In this document: positions 43,531 to 50,574 of the stretch, one piece after another
How the letters are laid out: each line of letters starts with the position of its first letter
Position numbering within the stretch: position 1 is the first letter of the stretch
Source of the DNA: Hyphomicrobiales bacterium
GTDB lineage: Bacteria; Pseudomonadota; Alphaproteobacteria; Rhizobiales; Rhizobiaceae
Direction: 5' to 3'
Assembly: GCA_017305835.1 (NCBI GenBank)
Contig: JAFKJY010000075.1
Span: 1-50,574, forward strand
Length of the DNA stretch: 50,574 nucleotides
Position numbers and translations under genes: made by a program
Notes under the pieces: generated by a model
What the model was told of the DNA's origin: nothing
Databases searched by the model: none
The model's input: only the letters and a program-made list of their open reading frames with translations

Positions 43531-44778
43531 ATGAAAAGCAGCGTATCGACCGGCATCAGGGAAACGCGCCGGTACAAGGAGAAGCGCGAGGCGATCCTCG
43601 ACGCCGGTGCGCGGCTCTTCAACCAGCGCGGCGTGAAGGGCACGACGCTGGGCGACATTGCGCAATCGGTGGGCCTGGTGACCAACAGCGTCACCTATTA
43701 CTACCGGAAAAAGGAGGACCTCGCAGCGGCATGCCTGCTGTCGTCCATGGAGATCATCGACGGCCTTGTAGCGGCAGCGCAGGCGGAAGCGACACCGTCC
43801 GATCGCGTCCGCAGGCTCCTTTCCTCCTATCTCGCGCTGCTTGCGGCGATTGAGCGGGGCGACCACCCGGAGATTGCCCTCTTCAACGACATACGCGCGC
43901 TCACGGGCGCGCAGATGCAAAGTTGCTTCGACGCCTATACAAATATGTTCCGCAGCTTCAGGCGGCTGATCCGGCCGCAAAGCGACGGCAATCGGGACCG
44001 CGCAAGCGAGAACAGCAGGACGCATCTCCTGTTGTCCGTGTTCGTGACCGTGAAGCAACTGGCGCGGCGCTACCATGTTGAGGAATATCCGCGCACGGCG
44101 GAACGCCTCGCGGACGTGCTGGTCGGCGGCGTCTTTGCCGACGGCGTCGACTGGCCGGCGGCAGGACCACTGCCGCTCCGGACCGCGACGGCAGGAGACA
44201 GCGAGATCTCCACCGAGTCTTTCCTGCGTGCCGCAACCGTCCTGATCAACGAGCAGGGATATCGCGGTGCGTCGGTGGACAAGATCTCCGCTTACCTGAA
44301 CGTGACGAAGGGCTCTTTCTACCATCACAACGACAACAAGGACGACGTGGTGGCGGCCTGCTTCGCACGCAGCTTCGAGATCGTGCGCCATGCCCAGAAC
44401 GACGCGACCGAACGGCTTGCCAGCGGTGCGGAAAGGCTCGCCGCGATTTCGTCCACGCTGGCCACCAGCCAGATGGCGGGCCACGGGCCGCTTCTGCGCA
44501 CGTCCGCCTGGAGCGCACTTCCCGACGAAGTCCGCTACGACGTGCTGAGATCGATGAACCGGCAGACGCAGCGCTTCGCCAGCATCATCAACGACGGCCA
44601 GAACGACGGCTCGCTCAAGCTGGTCGATCCGGTCATCGCCGCTCACGCGCTGTCGACCATGATCAATGCCGTGGCCGAGATCGAGCGATGGGTCGCCGGC
44701 ATCCGCGTCGAGAACGTGGTCGACCTCTATGTCAGACCTTTCTTTTTCGGCACGGTGCCGCAAACCGGCACGGCCTGA
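43531..44778 (+). CDS. double-domain TetR-family transcriptional regulator
   Basis: A 415-residue protein carrying two TetR units in one chain. The first DNA-binding domain reads AILDAGARLFNQRGVKGTTL with a recognition helix ending NSVTYYYRKKEDL. The second, near residue 230, reads SFLRAATVLINEQGYRGASV with recognition helix GSFYHHNDNKDDV. Each is followed by a helical ligand domain. Typical TetR proteins are about 200 residues and dimerise; this one would be a built-in dimer or bind a long operator. ATG 43483 is a further in-frame start, and neither has a strong ribosome binding site. Lying among acyl-CoA genes, it probably responds to a CoA ester or the acid. Confidence 0.87.
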   Translation: MKSSVSTGIRETRRYKEKREAILDAGARLFNQRGVKGTTLGDIAQSVGLVTNSVTYYYRKKEDLAAACLLSSMEIIDGLVAAAQAEATPSDRVRRLLSSYLALLAAIERGDHPEIALFNDIRALTGAQMQSCFDAYTNMFRSFRRLIRPQSDGNRDRASENSRTHLLLSVFVTVKQLARRYHVEEYPRTAERLADVLVGGVFADGVDWPAAGPLPLRTATAGDSEISTESFLRAATVLINEQGYRGASVDKISAYLNVTKGSFYHHNDNKDDVVAACFARSFEIVRHAQNDATERLASGAERLAAISSTLATSQMAGHGPLLRTSAWSALPDEVRYDVLRSMNRQTQRFASIINDGQNDGSLKLVDPVIAAHALSTMINAVAEIERWVAGIRVENVVDLYVRPFFFGTVPQTGTA

Positions 44779-45055
44779 ACCTCTCGAAGACAGATCCGGC
44801 AATTCCGTTGTGGCGGCTGACGCCAAGGCCAGCCGTGCACCCGTCGATCTCTGTAATCGAAAAATCAGTATGACATCACTAATCCGCCATCTAAACCTAG
44901 ATATTTGTTTTCAAACGAGATTTTATGGATCAATGCTTTTGCCTCTACGCCGTTAGAAGATTTTAGCGTTTTCGGTTTGCTCCGAGAGCGTTCGCTGCTA
45001 GAAGCGGACGCAGCAGGGCCGCATATGCGGCCGATGGAAATTGGAGGGGCCGGAC

Positions 45056-46303
<1,248 letters not shown>

Positions 46304-46372
46304 GCGAAGGCGCAGGGAGCCGAGCGATCGGGCAGCCGCGGCAGAAAAGCCGGCCGCGGCCATCCAGCCGGT

Positions 46373-47140
46373 TCACCCGATGGTCATGCCTCCGTCCACC
46401 ACCACCGTCTGGCCGGTGACGTAGCGGCCCGCGGGCGAGGCGAGGAAAACCGCCGCGCCCGCCACTTCGTCAGGCAATCCGATACGCCGTAGCGGGGCCG
46501 TCGAGGTTACCCGCTTGAGCGTTGCCTCGTCCTCCCAAAGCGCCCGGGCGAAATCTGTCTTGATGAGGCCGGGAGCGATGCAGTTGACGCGGATGTTCTG
46601 TGGGCCGAGCTCGACGGCGAGGTTACGCGCGAGCTGGAAATCGGCCGCTTTCGAGATGTTGTAGGCGCCTATCTCGGCGCTCCCTTTCAGGCCGCCGATC
46701 GACGACACGATGATGATGGCGCCGCCGCCGCCGGCGATCATCTGCGGCGCGACCATCTGCGCCAGCCAGTGGTTCGAGATGATGTTGTTCTGCAGCGTCT
46801 TGCTGAACTGCTCGTCGCTGATGGTCGCCATGCTGCCGAAGTGCGGATTGGAAGCGGCATTGCAGACCAAGATGTCGATCGAACCCAGCCGCTCCTGCGT
46901 CTCGGCGACGAGACGTTGCAGATCGCCCTTGGAAGAAATCGATGCAGCAATCGCGATTGCCGCCTCACGCCCTACCGCGGCGTTGATCTCCGCCGCCGCC
47001 TCGTCGCAGGAGACCGCATTGCGCGACGAGATCACAACGGAAGCCCCATGTTCCGCCAGGCGATGCGCAATTGCCTTGCCGATGCCGCGCGACGAGCCCG
47101 TAACGATCGCGACTTTCCCGGAAATGTCGAACAGCGTCAC
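46373..47140 (-). CDS. short-chain dehydrogenase/reductase (SDR)
   Basis: A 255-residue classical SDR. The cofactor motif is VTGSSRGIGKAIA, the structural motif NAASNPH (NNAG variant), and the active site has Ser in VSSIGGL and Tyr-x3-Lys in YNISKAAD. PLRRIGLPDEVAGAAVFLAS and YVTGQTVVVDGG complete the family ending. The start is GTG at 47140 with GGGAGG upstream. It is divergent from a second SDR gene across an AT-rich promoter. Oxidation of a hydroxyacyl-CoA or alcohol is expected; the substrate is unknown. Confidence 0.92.
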   Translation of the reverse strand: MTLFDISGKVAIVTGSSRGIGKAIAHRLAEHGASVVISSRNAVSCDEAAAEINAAVGREAAIAIAASISSKGDLQRLVAETQERLGSIDILVCNAASNPHFGSMATISDEQFSKTLQNNIISNHWLAQMVAPQMIAGGGGAIIIVSSIGGLKGSAEIGAYNISKAADFQLARNLAVELGPQNIRVNCIAPGLIKTDFARALWEDEATLKRVTSTAPLRRIGLPDEVAGAAVFLASPAGRYVTGQTVVVDGGMTIG

Positions 47141-47236
47141 GTCCCGCCTCCCTGTGTGCTCGCAGGCGAACCAATAACCCTAAAACGATCGTCCGTCAAA
47201 AAAACCATTTGAAAAATATGAATGATAACGTCTATC

Positions 47237-47261
47237 AAAACATACCGAATACTCTAAAAAT
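47237..47261 (+). promoter_or_regulatory. conserved promoter element shared with the Liv operon
   Basis: It begins AAAACATAC and ends TCTAAAAAT, upstream of the SDR gene at 47291, and matches the minus-strand element at 42942-42966 at 19 of 25 positions. The whole 47180-47270 spacer is strikingly AT-rich. A direct repeat AAAAATATGA (47212-47221 and 47256-47265) sits 44 bases apart, four DNA turns. Confidence 0.4.
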
Positions 47262-47290
47262 ATGAGCGCGTCAGGTGCGCGGGAGGCCGG

Positions 47291-48103
47291 ATGAATTCGC
47301 TGAATGAGTTGCTTTCGCTTGAGGGCAAGACCGCCGTCGTCACGGGTGGCGGGCGCGGGCTCGGGCGTATTGCCGCCGAAGCCCTTCTCAGGGCCGGCGC
47401 GCGAGTGCTCGTCGCCTCGCGCAAGAAAGCGGATTGCGAAGCCACCGCCGAGGCGCTTTCGCCTTTGGGTCATATCGAAGGGTTCGAGGGCGATGTCGCC
47501 ACGGCCGCCGGCGTGGCCGCCCTGGTGGCGGAGATTCGCAGTCGTACCGATGCGGTCGATGTCCTGCTGAACAATGCCGGTACGACCTGGGGCGCCTCGC
47601 TGGAGACCTTCCCATGGGATGCCTGGAACAAGGTGATGTCGGTCAACGTGACGGGCGCCTTCACGCTCACCCGCGACCTTTTGCCGGAGCTTTCCGCTCG
47701 CGCCACGCTCGCCGACCCGTCGCGGGTCGTCAATGTGGGCTCAATTCTCGGCACCGCGCCGATCCCCGACGATTCCTATTCCTACGGAGCTTCCAAGGCA
47801 GCGCTTCACCACGTCACCCGTGTGCTCGCCGCCGAGCTCGCACCCCGCCATATCACCGTGAACGCGATTGCGCCGGGTCCCTTCGAAAGCAAGATGACCG
47901 CCTTCGCGCTGGGCAAGTCCGACGTGCGCGAGTCCGTCGCCGGGAGCATGCCGCTGGGACGCATCGGCGAGCCTGATGACATCGCAGGCGCAATCCTGTT
48001 CCTGGCGGGGCGCGCCGGTCGCTATGTCACAGGTTCCATCATGCCATTGGATGGCGGCCTCAGCATCGAGGCGCGTTCCAAGCTCCTGACCTCGCATCTG
48101 TGA
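47291..48103 (+). CDS. short-chain dehydrogenase/reductase (SDR)
   Basis: A 270-residue SDR. The cofactor motif is VVTGGGRGLGRIAA, the NNAG motif is LLNNAGTTWGA, and the active site has Ser in VVNVGSILG and YSYGASK. INVxxPG-type NAIAPGPFESKM and the ending YVTGSIMPLDGG follow. GGGAGG precedes the ATG. Next to it is a VOC gene, which its stop overlaps or nearly touches, so the two are co-transcribed. Confidence 0.93.
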   Translation: MNSLNELLSLEGKTAVVTGGGRGLGRIAAEALLRAGARVLVASRKKADCEATAEALSPLGHIEGFEGDVATAAGVAALVAEIRSRTDAVDVLLNNAGTTWGASLETFPWDAWNKVMSVNVTGAFTLTRDLLPELSARATLADPSRVVNVGSILGTAPIPDDSYSYGASKAALHHVTRVLAAELAPRHITVNAIAPGPFESKMTAFALGKSDVRESVAGSMPLGRIGEPDDIAGAILFLAGRAGRYVTGSIMPLDGGLSIEARSKLLTSHL

Positions 48104-48111
48104 GGCCGGTG

Positions 48112-48558
48112 ATGGGATCGACCCGCAAGGACGTGCTGGCCCCCGCCATTTCCCTCTCCCACATCGCCGTCAACGTCAGCGACCTCGCCCGTTCTCGGGA
48201 CTTCTACCGGGAGGTGCTTGGCTTCGAGGTGTTTCTCGACAAATCCGCCGATACGAAGCTGCCGCGCATCTTTGGCCACATCGGCGGCATGGCGGTCGAG
48301 CTGCTGCTGGTGCGAGAGCCGGTCGTCGACGTCCCGCCGCGCCCGCGCCAGCTTGGGCTGGCGGGCATGGTCTTTCGCGTCGAGGATCTCGATGCCGCCT
48401 GCGCGAAGCTTTTCGCTCTGGGTATCGTGAAAGTGGAGCGGCCCAGAATGTTCGAGGGTGCCAAGGTCCTCTATGTCGCCGATCCGGACGGCAGCTTCTT
48501 CGAGCTGATCGAATTTCCCGGCGGTGCGACCGGGCCTGCAGAGATCTGGTCTGATTAG
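48112..48558 (+). CDS. VOC-family protein (single glyoxalase fold)
   Basis: A 148-residue protein of the glyoxalase/bleomycin-resistance superfamily. The first half starts SLSHIAVNVSDLARSRDFY, with a metal-ligand His, and the second half ends ADPDGSFFELIEFP with a likely metal-ligand Glu. The start at ATG 48112 has GAGG six bases before it; GTG at 48100 overlaps the SDR stop and is an alternative. It resembles methylmalonyl-CoA epimerase-like or lactoylglutathione lyase-like VOC proteins, but the substrate cannot be told. Confidence 0.85.
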   Translation: MGSTRKDVLAPAISLSHIAVNVSDLARSRDFYREVLGFEVFLDKSADTKLPRIFGHIGGMAVELLLVREPVVDVPPRPRQLGLAGMVFRVEDLDAACAKLFALGIVKVERPRMFEGAKVLYVADPDGSFFELIEFPGGATGPAEIWSD

Positions 48559-48723
48559 GCGTCCGCTGCGCCCTCCCCCATCACTCAAGCGTCCTTGTCC
48601 TTGAGGCGCTGCGCACGACGGTGCGGCTCAGCCCTTTGCCTCTGACCGCATCTTGGAGTTCACCGCCAGAAGCCCGTGCCGAGCCGGCAACCCTTCCGTT
48701 CGCCGCAGCGCATTGCCCCCCCG

Positions 48724-50013
48724 TCATCTATCCTGGAACGGCAGGAATTCCAGCATGTCGCCGCGCCGGACGCGGTCGGTATCGGACGGGATCAGCACCA
48801 GGCCGTCGGCTTCCGCCAGCAGCGCGACGCGGTGCGAGACGGTCGCGGCGGCGATCTCCACGGACCGGGTGCCGTTGCCGTCGTAGCCGCCGAGGCGGGC
48901 CGGCAGGAACTCGCAGCGCCCGGGCTCGCGGGAACGCTCGAAGCCGGCCCGGACGATGAAGCGGCGCGGGGCTCCTTCCGCGATTCCCCCGAGCGCCTCG
49001 GCGATGCGCGCGCCGATCACGTGCCAGGCGACGAAGGCCGAGACGGGGTTACCCGGCAGGCCGAGATAGACGGCGGAGCCGATCCGCCCGATGACGAGCG
49101 GCTTGCCGGGCTTCATCGCCACCTTCGTCACATGGAGGGTGCCGCCGGCCGCGCGCAGCACCGCCGGCATGTGGTCCTCCTCGCTCACGGAAACCCCGCC
49201 GGTGGTCAGCACGAGGTCGGCGCCGCGGGACGCCCGTTCCAGCGCCTGCCGCAGCAGGCCGGGCTGGTCGGGCAGGCTGCCCATGTCGGTCAGCTCGACC
49301 CAGGGAAGGTCGAGCGAGCCCGTCAGGTGGGAGCGGTTGGCGTTCCAGACCTGCCCGGGAGCCAACGGCGTGCCGGGCGACCGCAGCTCCGAGCCGGTGC
49401 TGAAGAGCGCGACCCGCACGCGGCGCCGGACGGTCACCGTCCCGCAGCCCGTCGCGGCGAGGAGCCCGGCCGCGCGCGGCCCGATGCGCCGCCCGGCCGG
49501 CAGCAGGCTGGCGCCGACGGCGAGGTCCTCACCGGCACGGCGGATGTTGTCGCCCGGCGCGGGGCGCCGCTCCAGCCGGATCGCGTTGCCCTGCCGGCGC
49601 ACCGCCTCCTGCATGACCACCGCGTCGCAGCCCGGCGGAATGGGCGCGCCGGTGAAGATGCGCATCGCGGCGCCCGCCGGATGCTTGCGGTCGCCTGCAT
49701 CGCCGGCCGCCACGCGCCCGGCCACCGGCAGCCACCACGGCCCCTCGCCGCCAAGGTCCGCGCGGCGGACGGCATAGCCGTCCATGGCGGAACTGTCGAA
49801 CAGCGGCAGCGGCACGCCGGCCCGCACCTCGCCGGCCAGCACCCGTCCGTGCGCCCTGTCGAGCGGCAGCCGTTCCACCTCCTCGACCGGGCGGGCGAGT
49901 GCCAGGCCGCGCTTCAGCGCGGCATCGACGGAGAGCAGCCCATCGTCGCCCGGCCCGGAAACGGCCTCGCAGCCGCAGTAGAACGGATCGGTGGAAGCCG
50001 GCAGGCTGGTCAT
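48724..50013 (-). CDS. moeA: molybdopterin molybdenumtransferase MoeA
   Basis: A 429-residue MoeA. Markers are PLPLFDSSAMDGYAVR near residue 67, IFTGAPIPPGCDAVVMQE, the MPT-binding core VALFSTGSEL, TTGGVSVSEEDH, MKPGKPLVIG and GLPGNPVSAF, in the expected order, followed by domain IV. It catalyses insertion of molybdenum into adenylylated molybdopterin in the cytoplasm. About 40 residues precede the usual N-terminus, with CGCEAVSGPG. No other cofactor gene is in view. A small Cys-containing protein is encoded upstream in the same direction, 250 bases away. Confidence 0.94.
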   Translation of the reverse strand: MTSLPASTDPFYCGCEAVSGPGDDGLLSVDAALKRGLALARPVEEVERLPLDRAHGRVLAGEVRAGVPLPLFDSSAMDGYAVRRADLGGEGPWWLPVAGRVAAGDAGDRKHPAGAAMRIFTGAPIPPGCDAVVMQEAVRRQGNAIRLERRPAPGDNIRRAGEDLAVGASLLPAGRRIGPRAAGLLAATGCGTVTVRRRVRVALFSTGSELRSPGTPLAPGQVWNANRSHLTGSLDLPWVELTDMGSLPDQPGLLRQALERASRGADLVLTTGGVSVSEEDHMPAVLRAAGGTLHVTKVAMKPGKPLVIGRIGSAVYLGLPGNPVSAFVAWHVIGARIAEALGGIAEGAPRRFIVRAGFERSREPGRCEFLPARLGGYDGNGTRSVEIAAATVSHRVALLAEADGLVLIPSDTDRVRRGDMLEFLPFQDR

Positions 50014-50265
50014 GCGGATATCCTTCCTTCGGTCCCGGAGTCGCGGACGCCCCGGGACAGGCGCGGCTGGAACGCACCGGGGCCGCCTTCTTCCACGCCT
50101 CGCACAGGTGCGGACAGCGCCATGGCGAATGCAGGATCCCGTCCTCAGCCTGCACTCCCCGATGGTCGAGAAGCGAGCACGTCCGGCGATTTTCGTCTTT
50201 GACGAAACGCAACCCGAAACGACGCGACGAGGCCCGCCGCGGCCCTGCGCACGGAGCGCCGGGCT

Positions 50266-50547
50266 TCAGGACGAGGCGGGATCGTCCTTCCGGCACTGCC
50301 GGAGGAAGGCGGCGTTGGGGCAGATCGCCATGATGGCGGCCGGGTCGCCGCCCGCCAGCATGAGCGCGCACCGCCGCTCCACGAGGCAGGCAAGGCAGCG
50401 GTCGCGCGCCTCGGCGAGTGCCTTCCCTTTGTCCTCGCGCGCGGCGCGGAGACGGTCGACCCCGGTGCGTTCCATCACGAGGTCCAGCCGCTCGAACTGG
50501 TGCCAGACCCTTTCCGTCTGCGGCCAGCGCTGCACGTCGGAGCACAC
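50266..50547 (-). CDS. small conserved cysteine-containing protein (DUF6455-like)
   Basis: A 93-residue soluble protein without signal peptide. A helical N-terminus is followed by DRCLACLVERRC, then AICPNAAFLRQC, giving a CxxC plus further cysteines that could bind a metal. The layout fits the alphaproteobacterial DUF6455 family, whose function is unknown. The start is GTG at 50547, with GGAGG six bases upstream. It precedes moeA in the same direction, so a link to a molybdenum or metal enzyme is possible but not shown. Confidence 0.72.
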   Translation of the reverse strand: MCSDVQRWPQTERVWHQFERLDLVMERTGVDRLRAAREDKGKALAEARDRCLACLVERRCALMLAGGDPAAIMAICPNAAFLRQCRKDDPASS

Positions 50548-50574
50548 GGCAGCCTCCTGCGCCCTAGAGAGCCT

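Noticed and set aside
43242..43694. A 150-codon minus-strand gene in the gap before the TetR-like gene
   Set aside because: It overlaps the start of the TetR-like gene antisense and has no recognisable domain or ribosome binding site.

Overview
The window is GC-rich DNA of alphaproteobacterial character, most likely Hyphomicrobiales (Rhizobiales). This rests on base composition, a tRNA-Met remnant of the alphaproteobacterial kind, a PhoQ/FeuQ-like sensor kinase and a dense load of ABC importers and IclR regulators. It looks like a chromosome or large replicon specialised in taking up and degrading organic acids and amino-acid-like compounds. I see no phage genes, intact insertion sequences, CRISPR arrays, rRNA or intact tRNA genes.

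Layout. (1) 1-1857: end of a CoA-ester lyase gene followed by two single-domain MaoC hydratase genes. (2) 1858-3100: a scar with lower GC, the 3' part of a tRNA-Met gene, and two decayed gene fragments. (3) 3103-12168: a HemB-fold paralogue and a divergent IclR regulator, then a run of genes for a polar amino-acid-type ABC importer, an amino-acid dehydrogenase homologue, a DadA-like FAD oxidase and a ThDP-dependent enzyme. The same inverted repeat (GTTGCA-N5-TGCAAC) lies in the regulator/HemB-like intergenic region and in front of the transporter genes, which ties these into one regulon. (4) 12242-15611: a two-component system with a PepSY-like exported protein, divergent from a low-complexity exported protein; the shared promoter region has OmpR-type direct repeats. 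(5) 15704-21540: a sulfur module. It has a YeeE/YedE sulfur transporter, two exported rhodanese proteins (one with three domains), a TlpA-like thioredoxin, a CcdA-like electron carrier, a small exported protein with seven Pro-Cys-Ala-Ala repeats, and a conserved protein of unknown function. (6) 21724-30740: a dipeptide-type ABC importer with an amidohydrolase, a RidA-family protein, a PLP desulfhydrase/deaminase homologue and a divergent IclR regulator. (7) 30848-48558: an acyl-CoA catabolic region with a Liv-type importer, an acyl-CoA ligase, three crotonase-fold enzymes, a fused double acyl-CoA dehydrogenase, a second acyl-CoA dehydrogenase, two SDRs, two VOC proteins and a double-domain TetR regulator. 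(8) 48724-50547: moeA and a small cysteine-containing protein.

How the parts work together. Regions 3, 6 and 7 each pair an importer with intracellular enzymes and a regulator, so each reads as an uptake-plus-degradation unit for a different substrate; none of the substrates can be fixed from sequence. Region 5 reads as an envelope sulfur-handling unit: CcdA and TlpA would supply reducing power outside the inner membrane, the rhodaneses would move sulfane sulfur, and YeeE would import it. The Cys-repeat protein and its partner are the least explained genes. The best candidates for undescribed biology are the sulfur module (15704-21540) and the HemB-like/IclR/ABC/dehydrogenase/ThDP regulon (3103-12168).
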